Positions 18,468-26,014 of a DNA stretch of 56,059 nt are shown here, piece after piece. Within the stretch, counting starts at the first letter, position 1. Each line of letters starts with the position of its first letter. Both the position numbers and the translations under genes were made by a program. The notes beneath the pieces are model-generated. The model saw only the letters and a list, made by a program, of their open reading frames with translations. It was not told the origin of the DNA and did no database searches. Where the stretch lies: assembly GCA_039198765.1 (NCBI GenBank), contig JBCCTF010000002.1:1-56059 (forward strand), written 5' to 3'. Source of the stretch: Parvularcula sp039198765. GTDB taxonomy: Bacteria > Pseudomonadota > Alphaproteobacteria > Caulobacterales > Parvularculaceae.

Positions 18468-18926
18468 ATGGTTGCCGAAGGCGATAAGGCCCCGAACTTT
18501 AAGCTGCCCAGCGAAGATGGCGAGGTGAAGCTGTCCGACTTTAAAGGCAAGACGCTGGTCCTCTACTTCTACCCCAAGGACGACACCTCAGGCTGCACCA
18601 AAGAAGCGATCGGCTTCTCGGAGGCTTTGGGCGATTTTGAGGCGGCAGGCGCAACGGTGCTGGGCATCTCGAAGGACAGCGTCGAAAAGCACGCCAAATT
18701 CCGCGCGAAGCATGAGCTGACGGTGCCGCTGGCGTCCGATGAGAACGGCGAGATGATCGAGGCGTATGGCTCGTGGGTCGAGAAAAGCATGTACGGCAAG
18801 AAGTATATGGGCATCGACCGCTCCACCTTCGTCATCGACGGCAAAGGCGTGGTCCGCCACGTCTGGCGCAAGGTCCGGGTGCCTAAGCATGTTGAGACCG
18901 TCCTCGCCGCGGTGCAGGACCTCTAA
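18468..18926 (+). CDS. bcp: peroxiredoxin (Bcp/PrxQ family), single-cysteine form
   Basis: A 152-residue cytosolic thiol peroxidase that reduces peroxides. The peroxidatic Cys is Cys 43 in TSGCTKEA. In most PrxQ proteins a resolving Cys follows five residues later (GCTxEAC); here that position is Ile (GCTKEAIG), and the protein has no other Cys. So it must rely on an external thiol, a 1-Cys mechanism. The start ATG at 18468 has AAGGAG seven bases upstream. It is followed four bases later by the DUF455 gene. Confidence 0.95.
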   Translation: MVAEGDKAPNFKLPSEDGEVKLSDFKGKTLVLYFYPKDDTSGCTKEAIGFSEALGDFEAAGATVLGISKDSVEKHAKFRAKHELTVPLASDENGEMIEAYGSWVEKSMYGKKYMGIDRSTFVIDGKGVVRHVWRKVRVPKHVETVLAAVQDL

Positions 18927-18929
18927 AGC

Positions 18930-19736
18930 ATGCAGCCGCTGCCCGAGCGCTGGGATCAAGCCTTGCTCGCCATTCTTAAGGAAGGCGATGCGTCGGCGAA
19001 GGCCGCTCGGGCAGAGGCGGTGCTGGCTGCGCGCGAAGGGTTCGACCTCAGCGTTGCGCCTCAAAAGACACCGCCCGCGAGGCCAGCTCGGCCCATCAAG
19101 CCTGAGCTGGTTCCGCCACAGAACGTCCCGCGCAGAGGCATCGGTTCACCGCATGGACGCGCGGCCCTTCTCCATGCGCTGGCGCACATCGAACTGAATG
19201 CCGTCGATCTGGCGGCGGACATGGCCCTGCGGTTCGCTTGTGAGGTTTCCGACGACCATCGTGCCGCCTTTGTCAGCGACTGGATTCAGGTCGCTGGCGA
19301 AGAGGGCCTGCATTTCAGGTTGCTGAGCGAACGCCTCGCCAGCCTCGATGCCACCTACGGTGACTTCCCCGCCCACGACGGCCTTTGGAATGCTGCGCAG
19401 TCCACGTCCGGCGACCTCCTGGCGCGGCTCGCCATTGCGCCGATGATCCTGGAGGCCCGTGGTCTCGATGTGACCCCAGGCATCATCGAAAAACTGAACA
19501 GTGTTGGCGACGAAGGGTCGGCGCAGGTGCTGACGCGCATCTACAATGACGAGATTGGGCATGTCCGAACCGGGGTGCGCTGGTTCACTACGCTCGCTGG
19601 CGAGGACCCCGAAGCTGCCTTCCTCCAGCTGGTCGAGAAGCACTTCCCTTCAGGGCCTAAGCCGCCGTTCAACGTCTGGGCGCGGGAGCAGGCAGAGCTG
19701 CCCCAGGACTGGTACGAAGGCGCCGTCCCGCTCTGA
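18930..19736 (+). CDS. DUF455 ferritin-like protein
   Basis: A 268-residue protein of the DUF455 family, a ferritin-like four-helix fold. The helices carry carboxylate/histidine motifs in the right order for a dinuclear metal site: LAHIELNAVDLA, EEGLHFRLLSERL, and NDEIGHVRTGVRWF. The family's reaction is not established to my knowledge; some relatives are related to tRNA hydroxylase MiaE. The start ATG at 18930 lies only three bases after the bcp stop, so it is cotranscribed with the peroxiredoxin, which hints at a redox or iron role. Confidence 0.85.
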   Translation: MQPLPERWDQALLAILKEGDASAKAARAEAVLAAREGFDLSVAPQKTPPARPARPIKPELVPPQNVPRRGIGSPHGRAALLHALAHIELNAVDLAADMALRFACEVSDDHRAAFVSDWIQVAGEEGLHFRLLSERLASLDATYGDFPAHDGLWNAAQSTSGDLLARLAIAPMILEARGLDVTPGIIEKLNSVGDEGSAQVLTRIYNDEIGHVRTGVRWFTTLAGEDPEAAFLQLVEKHFPSGPKPPFNVWAREQAELPQDWYEGAVPL

Positions 19737-19882
19737 CTCCGACAGGTCCACCCTGCCTTAACATTTTGTGGAGGCGCACCGCTTAAGTTCCGTTGCATGC
19801 CGCTAAGTCTGTGGTAGTGTCACGGAGGGGTTGGGCCGCGCTCTGGTTGTCTCGATGACAGGGCACGCGAACAGGGATCTTG

Positions 19883-21262
19883 ATGAGCAAAGACAGGGGT
19901 TCAATGGGTCGCGCGCTTGGGCATTTTTTCCGAGAGCGGCAGATCTACCATCGCTCTGAGGGCGTTGTTCACTTCATCAAACTCAGCTCGCGGACGCAGG
20001 TTGTGTTCGCGTCGATCCTCTTTGGCGCGCTCCTTTGGGTCGCCTACTCGTCGGTCAATGTGGTCTTCAAAGAGCAGATCATCGTTGCCAAGGACGAGCA
20101 GCGCCGCGATGAGCAAGCCGCTTACCGTCGCCGCCTGCAGAATTCTGACCGCGCTTACGAAGAAGTCGCGTCCCTGAACTCGATTTACAGCCGCGAATTC
20201 GAAGCGTCGCTCGGCAACCTTCAACGCCAGCACGACGCTCTTCGCTCGCTCGTTGAGAACAAGAGCAGCCTCGATGGCCAGGTGAACGCGCTGTCCGAAG
20301 CGCTCTCCGCTGCCGGTGCTCCTGGTGGCCGTCAACTGCGCGGCACGAACCGCGTGATGGTCGACCCTGTCGGTCGTGAGCCGACGCCGCGCCAGTCGCG
20401 GGTCTCTGCTCTGCGCAAAGAAGCGCTCGAGAACGTTATCGATCAAGAGTTCGCCGACGGCATCGAGAATGAGATCCTCTCCGACATGCGGATGAAAACA
20501 GCGCAATTGTCGGCCCGCCAGGTTGTGCTGCTCGCGGGTTTGGAAGAATCTCTGACGCGCTCAGTGCGCGAGCTTGATCGTATCCTGATCCACACCGGCG
20601 CAGGCTCTCGCCTTCGACTGAAGCGCGATGAGAGCTTCAACGTTATGGTTCTGGCGCAGGCCGTTGCTGACGCAGCGGGCGAACTTGATCCCGATCCATC
20701 GGACACAGCGTTCATAGGCCAAGGCGGCCCCTTCATCCCCGTGGATGATGGCGAACCGCTCGAGCTGACCACCTATTTCGAGACGGCAGCGCGCGTTCAG
20801 CAGCGCATGAATGAATTGTCAGCTTTGGCAAAGACGGTGCGCCGCGTGCCTTTGGCGAACCCGGTGATCAAACCTCACCGTCAAACGTCCGGGTACGGAA
20901 TTCGTCGCGATCCTTTCAAGAGGACGCGCAAAGCTAGGCATAATGGGCTCGATTTCTCAGCCGCTCGGAACACGCCGATCGTTGCAACCGCGCCAGGCCG
21001 CGTTGTGCGCGCTGGGACGTGGGGCACTTTTGGCAAAATTGTTGAAATTGATCACGGTAATGGATTCAGAACGCGCTACGCGCATTTGAACTCCATTAAA
21101 ACTCGTGTTGGTAGAACCGTAGACGTCAATGATGTCATTGGACTCATGGGCAGTACAGGTCGGTCGACTGGTACCCATCTTCATTACGAAGTTCTTTACC
21201 GGGGGCGTCAGGTCGATCCAGAAAGGTTCATCGAGGCGGGTCGTTATGTTTTCGAAAGCTAA
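19883..21262 (+). CDS. M23 (LytM-type) peptidoglycan endopeptidase, membrane anchored
   Basis: A 459-residue protein. A cytoplasmic N-terminus of about 38 residues precedes one membrane helix (TQVVFASILFGALLWVAYSS), then a long coiled-coil region (about 60-150 and 215-260), and a C-terminal M23 domain (about 330-455). The zinc and catalytic residues are present: HNGLDFSAARN (HxxxD) and HLHYEV (HxH). It should cleave peptide cross-links in the periplasm. Its 3' end overlaps the bactofilin gene by 17 bases. In stalked or budding alphaproteobacteria such a peptidase (LmdC in Hyphomonas) is positioned by its partner bactofilin through the short cytoplasmic tail, and this pair fits that model. A possible promoter, TTGCAT-N16-TAGTGT, lies at 19793-19820. 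Confidence 0.93.
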   Translation: MSKDRGSMGRALGHFFRERQIYHRSEGVVHFIKLSSRTQVVFASILFGALLWVAYSSVNVVFKEQIIVAKDEQRRDEQAAYRRRLQNSDRAYEEVASLNSIYSREFEASLGNLQRQHDALRSLVENKSSLDGQVNALSEALSAAGAPGGRQLRGTNRVMVDPVGREPTPRQSRVSALRKEALENVIDQEFADGIENEILSDMRMKTAQLSARQVVLLAGLEESLTRSVRELDRILIHTGAGSRLRLKRDESFNVMVLAQAVADAAGELDPDPSDTAFIGQGGPFIPVDDGEPLELTTYFETAARVQQRMNELSALAKTVRRVPLANPVIKPHRQTSGYGIRRDPFKRTRKARHNGLDFSAARNTPIVATAPGRVVRAGTWGTFGKIVEIDHGNGFRTRYAHLNSIKTRVGRTVDVNDVIGLMGSTGRSTGTHLHYEVLYRGRQVDPERFIEAGRYVFES

Positions 21263-21893
21263 GCGTGATAACAACACTGATAGTGAGCAACCCGATGCGT
21301 TCGGAGGGGAAGCAGTGTTGTCGGATTCTAAAAACGGTCGTCGTCAAGACGCCCAGCGTCAAAAGTCGGCTCGCCCTGCACCCTTCGGTGTACCGTCGCT
21401 GATCAGCGCGGACATGGTCATCAAGGGCGAAATTCGCTCGGAAGGTGAAGTCCAGTTCGACGGCGAAATCGACGGCGACATCCATGCCAAAGGCATTGTC
21501 ATCGGCGAAGGCGCGTCGGTTCGCGGCGAAGTGGTCGCTGAAAAAGTCAAAATCGCTGGCACCGTGTCGGGCCAGATCCGCGCCACGCGCGTTGAGCTGA
21601 CCTCCAGCGCACGGGTCGACGGCGATATTCTGCACACGGCACTGATGATCGAAGCGGGTGCCCGCTTTGACGGCTCTTGCCGCCACTCGGACAATCCTCT
21701 GGGTCAGGATCGTCCGGCAACGGAAGAAAAGCCAGCGGGAAACGTCCCGCGGGAGCGTGAAGCCAAGTTGCGCGAAGCCACCGGCGCTGCACCCGCTCCC
21801 CAGGACAACACCAAGCCCGCTGAAAAAGCCTCAGTCGAGCCGCTAGAGCCGGTTCGCAAGGCCGCTGGCGCAGGCAAAGGCAACCTCCGCTAA
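21246..21893 (+). CDS. bacA: bactofilin
   Basis: A 215-residue cytoskeletal protein. The central bactofilin domain (about 55-150) has the expected repeated beta-helix pattern: LISADMVIKGEIRSEGEVQF, then GEIDGDIHAKGIVIGEGASV and GTVSGQIRATRVELTSSARV. Bactofilins polymerise without nucleotide and bind the membrane, locating cell-wall enzymes. The flexible N-terminus (about 50 residues) and a C-terminal tail rich in Ala, Pro, Lys and Glu flank it. I place the start at the ATG 21246, inside the end of the M23 gene. The last ~110 coding bases and the terminator are duplicated further downstream (22713 and 24251). The symbol is by family; the exact paralogue is uncertain. Confidence 0.93.
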   Translation: MFSKAKRDNNTDSEQPDAFGGEAVLSDSKNGRRQDAQRQKSARPAPFGVPSLISADMVIKGEIRSEGEVQFDGEIDGDIHAKGIVIGEGASVRGEVVAEKVKIAGTVSGQIRATRVELTSSARVDGDILHTALMIEAGARFDGSCRHSDNPLGQDRPATEEKPAGNVPREREAKLREATGAAPAPQDNTKPAEKASVEPLEPVRKAAGAGKGNLR

Positions 21894-21964
21894 GGTCGTC
21901 AGCACCAAGACAAATTCCGGGGAAGCGCAAAAGGCGGCCTGCTAGGGGCCGCCTTTTTTCTTGG
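21782..21964 (+). repeat. bactofilin 3'-end repeat, copy A (in the intact gene)
   Basis: The end of the bactofilin coding sequence plus its downstream terminator. It is the reference copy of a sequence seen again at 22713-22812 (copy B) and 24251-24424 (copy C). It starts in the codons for GAAPAPQDNTKP, includes the TAA at 21891, and ends at the T-tract. Confidence 0.85.
21929..21959 (+). terminator. rho-independent terminator of the M23-bactofilin operon
   Basis: An 11-bp stem AAAAGGCGGCC / GGCCGCCTTTT closed by a 7-base loop, followed by more T residues (six in a row). It lies 36 bases after the bactofilin stop. Confidence 0.9.
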
Positions 21965-22115
21965 TTAGGCCAAGCGATATCGACACGACGGGAGTCCACC
22001 AGAAGCGGACGTCGCAAAGCTCGAACTCTCGTTGAGATCATCGTAGTCGGACTTTTCGATGGCGATTGGCATCCTAGAGCTTTAAGACATTGGGAAACGC
22101 GCAGGAGATGCGACC

Positions 22116-22604
22116 ATGACTCTCGAACAGGCCGCCCTCATTGCGCAAATTATCGGGGCCATTGTCGTTGCCGCGACCCTCATTTACCTCGCTCTGCAGG
22201 TTCAACAGGGTGCGGAGCAAATGCGGTCCGAGAGCCGCCAGGCGCAGCTCACCTACGATCAGACTGGCGTCTACAAGTTTGTAGATTTTCCCGAGCTCGG
22301 CCGGATCTTCTCGCAGACGGAACCTCCAAGCCTAGAGGAGAAGACGAAACTGCTTTTCTGGATGATCGGTCAGATGCGGGCGCGTGAGTATGAATGGCTG
22401 CAATACCAGAATGGCGCGATCACCAAGGAGTCTTGGGAGACTTATCGCGGCGTGATTTACTTTGTGCTGGGCACGGAGCGAAGCCAGGCGCTCTGGACTC
22501 TCTGCCAGGGCTACTTCAATCCTGGCTTCGTCGAGATGGTGGCAGGGATGATGAAAGATGCGCCGCCAACCGATCTGTGGGACCAGCTGCAGGCGATCCG
22601 GTAG
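22116..22604 (+). CDS. small membrane-anchored protein, unknown function
   Basis: A 162-residue protein with one N-terminal membrane helix (LIAQIIGAIVVAATLIYLAL) followed by QVQQGAEQMRSESRQAQLTY, and a soluble helical domain rich in aromatic residues. The 'ATLIYLALQVQQ' start is common in hypothetical proteins of marine proteobacteria, but I know no function for it. AGGAG lies ten bases before the ATG at 22116. It sits alone between bactofilin 3'-end copies A and B, so it is probably inserted DNA. Confidence 0.75.
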   Translation: MTLEQAALIAQIIGAIVVAATLIYLALQVQQGAEQMRSESRQAQLTYDQTGVYKFVDFPELGRIFSQTEPPSLEEKTKLLFWMIGQMRAREYEWLQYQNGAITKESWETYRGVIYFVLGTERSQALWTLCQGYFNPGFVEMVAGMMKDAPPTDLWDQLQAIR

Positions 22605-22670
22605 GTGCCCGCTTCTGGTATCGGCTGACCGAACAGGGCCGAAGCTCAGCTGTGCCGACCTGATAATGGC

Positions 22671-22719
22671 CCCTACCCGACAAACGGATCGATAACGGTG
22701 AGAGTCGTCCGGCCGCTAG
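22671..22719 (-). pseudogene. remnant of a gene tail homologous to 27098-27145
   Basis: On the minus strand this stretch encodes SGRTTLTVIDPFVG and a stop. The intact gene at 27098 ends in SGRTTFSVIDPFAG and a stop. About 41 of 49 bases agree and several differences are synonymous, so this is a diverged coding tail and not a recent copy. The body of the gene is missing; the sequence runs straight into bactofilin-like copy B at about 22713. Confidence 0.65.
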
Positions 22720-22812
22720 AAGCAGTCCGCAAAGCCGCCGGCGCAGGAAAAGGCCACCTCCGCCAAGATCATCGGTACCAAGAGAAATGTCGGTGAAGCG
22801 CAAAAGGCAGCC
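22713..22812 (+). repeat. bactofilin 3'-end repeat, copy B (diverged, orphan)
   Basis: About 82% identical over 100 bases to the end of the bactofilin gene (21840-21939). In frame it encodes LEAVRKAAGAGKGHLR against LEPVRKAAGAGKGNLR, with most other differences at third codon positions. The bactofilin stop codon TAA is CAA here (22764). The terminator stem has decayed. The pattern of synonymous change suggests this copy came from a related genome's bactofilin and not from a local duplication. Confidence 0.75.
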
Positions 22813-22858
22813 TAACAATGGCCCCCTTCGTTGCCGCGGTGTCTGGTGTGATCTGTGG

Positions 22859-23236
22859 TCAGCTGCCCTTCGACCGATCAAACTCCATACGGAATTGCCG
22901 GACCGTATCCATCTGTTCGTGCGACCAAAAAACGAGCGGCTTGAGCATCTTCAGAAGGCTCTGCCCCAGCGGCGTCAGCTCATAGGAAACCGCAACCGGC
23001 GGGCCCGGATCAACCGTTCGTGTTAGGTATCCATCGCGCTGCAAGCCTCGAAGGTTTTCGGTCAGCACACTCTGCGTGATGTCTCCAATGCACCGTTTGA
23101 GATCACCGAAGCGCTTCGGTTCATCTTCCAGCGCGAGAATAATGATCATCCGCCATTTGCCTGTCACGTTGGACAGCACAGAACGGATGCAGCAGTCGGA
23201 AGCTTCTTCTTTGCTGGTAACGCCTACAGGTAGCAT
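22859..23236 (-). CDS. HxlR family winged-helix transcriptional regulator
   Basis: A 125-residue MarR-like regulator of the HxlR type. The signature is clear: CCIRSVLSNVTGKWRMIIIL, then RFGDLKRCIGDITQSVLTEN with LRGLQRDGYLTRTV, and YELTPLGQSLL for the wing and dimer helix. HxlR regulators often sense thiol-reactive or aldehyde compounds through N-terminal cysteines; here Cys 15 and Cys 16 (DCCIRS) are candidates. It is divergent from the SnoaL gene and probably controls it. Confidence 0.9.
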   Translation of the reverse strand: MLPVGVTSKEEASDCCIRSVLSNVTGKWRMIIILALEDEPKRFGDLKRCIGDITQSVLTENLRGLQRDGYLTRTVDPGPPVAVSYELTPLGQSLLKMLKPLVFWSHEQMDTVRQFRMEFDRSKGS

Positions 23237-23247
23237 TTCAATCCTTA

Positions 23248-23383
23248 GTACGTGAATTTCATCAGGCAGGAGCTACGCGATCGTCGCTTCAGAAGCAAGA
23301 AACTGGCATCCAGAGCAGTATCGTGAGCCCTACCAGGTACGTTGAAAGTACGTAATTGCACCCTGGTATCAAAAGGCTACTAT
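23248..23383 (+). promoter_or_regulatory. HxlR-SnoaL intergenic promoter with GTACGT half-sites
   Basis: Three GTACGT motifs occur: 23248-23253, 23337-23342 and 23348-23353. The last two are 11 bases apart, one helical turn. Just downstream is a promoter-like TTGCAC (23356-23361), 16 bases, TACTAT (23378-23383), with the SnoaL ATG at 23416. HxlR proteins bind short repeated or palindromic motifs in such divergent regions; that these are the sites is inference. Confidence 0.5.
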
Positions 23384-23415
23384 ATCCCTCGAGCATACCG
23401 AAAGAGGGTAGAACC

Positions 23416-24180
23416 ATGTCTCCTAAGGAAATCGTTTTAGCGCTGTTCACAGCAGCCTTTGTCGATCACGACCCGGAAGCCGCGCGTGAACTCGTCACCC
23501 CGGATTATATTCAGCACAACCCCCAAGTTCAGACCGGAGCGGAGGGGTTGGTCGCTCTGATTCCGCTCGTCGAACAGTCGGGGATGGCCATCACAACACA
23601 TCGGGTGATCGCAGAAGGCGACATGGTCGTCCTGCACAGCACGTTCGACAACGCGAGTTCTTTCGGCGCGCCGAAGCTTGCTGCATTCGATGTGTTTCGT
23701 GTCGAAGACGGATTGGTCGCCGAACACTGGGATAACTTGCAACCCATTCCCGACGTCACCGCTTCTGGCCGTGGCATGACCGATGGCGCGACGGAGATCA
23801 CGGATCTCGACAAAACCGAGGAAAACAAAAAGCTTGTTTTGGGTTTCGTACGCGACGTGTTGGGCCGAGCAGCCCCAGAGAAAGCATCGCAGTATTCGCA
23901 AGTCTACATGCAGCACAATCCGAACCTGAAAGACGGCATCGATGGTTTGTTTGAGGGCACCCAGGCCTGGGAAGATCAGGGATTTGTGATTACCAAGTTT
24001 GAGCCGCAAATCGTTGTTGCTGAAGGGGATTTCGTATTCGTTGCCTCAGATGCCATCGTGAGCGGGAAGCCATGGGCCTTTTTCGATCTTTGGCGCGTCG
24101 AGGACGGATTGATTGTCGAGCATTGGGATGTCGTCTCTCAAATCCCCGAAGACGCGGTCCACGACAACGGCAAATTCTAA
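23416..24180 (+). CDS. protein with two tandem SnoaL-like domains
   Basis: A 254-residue protein made of two copies of a SnoaL-like (NTF2-fold) domain. Repeat 1 (about 1-125) has DYIQHNPQVQTGAEGLVALI and VEDGLVAEHWDNLQPIPDV; repeat 2 (about 135-250) has VYMQHNPNLKDGIDGLFEG and VEDGLIVEHWDVVSQIPEDA. The shared QHNP, VEDGL and EHWD motifs line the pocket in this family, which includes polyketide cyclases, isomerases and many detoxification-linked proteins. The reaction is unknown. The ATG at 23416 has GAGGG six bases upstream. Its promoter is shared with the divergent HxlR regulator. Confidence 0.88.
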   Translation: MSPKEIVLALFTAAFVDHDPEAARELVTPDYIQHNPQVQTGAEGLVALIPLVEQSGMAITTHRVIAEGDMVVLHSTFDNASSFGAPKLAAFDVFRVEDGLVAEHWDNLQPIPDVTASGRGMTDGATEITDLDKTEENKKLVLGFVRDVLGRAAPEKASQYSQVYMQHNPNLKDGIDGLFEGTQAWEDQGFVITKFEPQIVVAEGDFVFVASDAIVSGKPWAFFDLWRVEDGLIVEHWDVVSQIPEDAVHDNGKF

Positions 24181-24192
24181 ACCATTGCCACG

Positions 24193-24226
24193 ACACTGCG
24201 GATCAGCGCTGGCTAATCCGCAGTGT
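24193..24226 (+). terminator. 11-bp perfect hairpin after the SnoaL gene
   Basis: ACACTGCGGAT (24193-24203) and ATCCGCAGTGT (24216-24226) form a perfect stem with a 12-base loop, 13 bases after the stop. There is no T-tract, so it is a weak or Rho-assisted terminator or an mRNA 3'-end stabiliser. Confidence 0.5.
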
Positions 24227-24250
24227 TGATCAACGAAAGCGAGAAGCAAT

Positions 24251-24424
24251 AGGCGCTCCACCCGCTCCCCAGGACAACACAAAGCCAACTGAAAAAGCCG
24301 CAGTCGGGCTGCTCTGCAAGGTCGCTGGCGCGCAGGCAAAGGCAACCTCCGCTAAGGTCGTCAGCACCAAGACAAATTTCGGGGAAGTGCAAAAGGCGGC
24401 CTGACATGGGTCGCCTTTTTTCTT
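24251..24424 (+). repeat. bactofilin 3'-end repeat, copy C (orphan, with terminator)
   Basis: Corresponds to 21782-21964 of copy A, with a 9-base deletion and a 2-base insertion. The last 71 bases before the terminator differ at only two positions. It keeps the whole terminator. The copy is close to the intact gene, unlike copy B, so it arrived or diverged separately. It has no upstream bactofilin body. Confidence 0.8.
24391..24421 (+). terminator. rho-independent terminator within repeat copy C
   Basis: AAAAGGCG (24391-24398) pairs with CGCCTTTT (24412-24419), followed by more T residues. It is the counterpart of the bactofilin terminator and now would end transcription from the SnoaL gene. 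Confidence 0.75.
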
Positions 24425-24475
24425 GACCGAGCGCCTGACTTTTCGAAAGTCCGGATGCTTTGGCTCACTGTGCTT

Positions 24476-24967
24476 CTAGGCAACCAAACTGATCGCGGCG
24501 ATCAGGTAGAGGCCTGCGGTCAGGACGCTGCCAAAGGTCCGCACATGGTTGAGGCGTGTCCAGCCCCGCCCGTAAGTCTGCCAGTACTCCTCAGCTTCCA
24601 AAGAGCGGTAATCAAGGCGCGCCAGCCGATTGTTCATCGGCACATTGCCGAACAGGGTCATCAGAAACACCGACGGCACGTAAACGAGCGGCGCGGCGAT
24701 CAGAGCCATTCTGGCGGCCCCTTCCACGTTGCCAGCGGCATAGACGCCAATCGCAACCGAAATGGGCGCGATCACCAGGATGCCCGCCACAAACTGCGAT
24801 CGCAAAACGGTGCGGTTGATGTGTTGCATCGCCTCGATCCCGCCCGCGGGTTCTGCACGCAACAGTGCACGCATGATGAACTCAGAGAACGCGGAGAAAA
24901 CCCCGCCAACAACGGCGCTCCAGAGGGCAAGGAAAAGCGAGAGATAGACGGTCCAGTCATAGCTCAT
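24476..24967 (-). CDS. DUF1772 (anthrone oxygenase-like) membrane protein
   Basis: A 163-residue inner-membrane protein with four hydrophobic segments. The pattern is that of DUF1772: a first helix with AVVGGVFSAFSEFIMRALL, then GGIEAMQHINRTVLRSQFVA (the family's conserved 'M..IN' region), and a final helix after YGRGWTRLNHVRTFG. Some fungal relatives are anthrone oxygenases; bacterial function is not known. I place the start at the ATG 24967 with GGAG eight bases upstream; the frame runs open to 25084 but that region is less conserved. It lies 98 bases after the NmrA-like gene in the same direction, a common pairing. Confidence 0.78.
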   Translation of the reverse strand: MSYDWTVYLSLFLALWSAVVGGVFSAFSEFIMRALLRAEPAGGIEAMQHINRTVLRSQFVAGILVIAPISVAIGVYAAGNVEGAARMALIAAPLVYVPSVFLMTLFGNVPMNNRLARLDYRSLEAEEYWQTYGRGWTRLNHVRTFGSVLTAGLYLIAAISLVA

Positions 24968-25065
24968 TGGATTGGCTCCACTGATCGAGTCTGCAGCGAT
25001 AACTGCGGTCAGATCCACCAACATGGCATCGACCGCGGCCATCAAGAGGTCTGCGAGAAGCTGCC

Positions 25066-25911
25066 TCATGCTGCACGCTCCCACACACCACTCAGCGCCA
25101 CATCGCGGGCAAAGGCGGCGAAGTCCTTGGGCGGGCGGCCAAGCGCACGGGTAACACCATCAGTCAGGCTGGCGTTCCGTCCATCGAGAACCGTGGCGAA
25201 GAGATAGTCGAGCATCCAGGCGACCTCTTTCGGCGCGCCGGAAGCTTCGATCTCAGCCATGAAGCCCTCATGGGGCACATCGACATAGCGGACCTCACGG
25301 CCAATTGCCTCTGAGATATCGGCCGCCACATCCGCGAGGGTCATCAGCCGCGGACCGGTGACCTCGTAAATCTCACCCGCGTGGTGATCTTCGGTGAGCG
25401 CGGCCACGGCCACGTCGGCGATATCGTCGACATCAACGAAGGGCTCAGGCGTATCGCCAGCAGGCAAGGTGATCGCGCCGTTCAGCACCACCTCCACGAA
25501 CGCGCCTTCGGAGAAGTTCTGGTTGAACCAGCTTGACCTTACAATGGTCCACTCCATGCCAGACGCCTGGACGGTGCGTTCAGAGGCCTGGGCCTCTTCT
25601 TCGCCGCGGCCTGAAAGCAGGACCACGCGCTTGACGCCTGCCTTCTTGGCCTTGGTGACAAAGGCCTGGATGGCATCTGTCGCGCCCGGGAATGCAAGGT
25701 CGGGAGAGTAGGTGATATAGACCGCCGAAACACCTTCCAGAGCGGCGTCCCAGCTGGCCTCGTTGTCCCAGTCGAAACCAGGGACGGCAGACCTTGAACC
25801 GATACGGACGTCTTTGCCCATAGCGCTCAATCGGTCGGCCACACGGCGCCCGGTCTTGCCAGTGCCGCCAATGATCAGGGTGAGGGGCTTAGCTTTGCGT
25901 TGGAAGTTCAT
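25066..25911 (-). CDS. NmrA-like NAD(P)-binding protein (SDR atypical)
   Basis: A 281-residue protein with the Rossmann start PLTLIIGGTGKTGRRVADRL (GGTGKTG) and the TIVRSSWFNQNFSEG motif typical of NmrA/QOR2-type proteins. These bind NAD(P)H and act either as quinone reductases or as redox sensors. It lacks the Tyr-x3-Lys pair of classical SDR enzymes. The ATG at 25911 has AAGGAGC eight bases upstream; the longer open frame to 26103 is not used. It is downstream of an AraC regulator, in the same direction, and likely under its control. Confidence 0.9.
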   Translation of the reverse strand: MNFQRKAKPLTLIIGGTGKTGRRVADRLSAMGKDVRIGSRSAVPGFDWDNEASWDAALEGVSAVYITYSPDLAFPGATDAIQAFVTKAKKAGVKRVVLLSGRGEEEAQASERTVQASGMEWTIVRSSWFNQNFSEGAFVEVVLNGAITLPAGDTPEPFVDVDDIADVAVAALTEDHHAGEIYEVTGPRLMTLADVAADISEAIGREVRYVDVPHEGFMAEIEASGAPKEVAWMLDYLFATVLDGRNASLTDGVTRALGRPPKDFAAFARDVALSGVWERAA

Positions 25912-26014
25912 CGACTTGCTCCTTTGTGATGTTGCAAGACGATGGATACGAAAGTCGGGCAGGCCCCTCTTGCCTCCGGGCGCCAAGGTTTTGGCACATC
26001 GCGCCAAACCGGCG

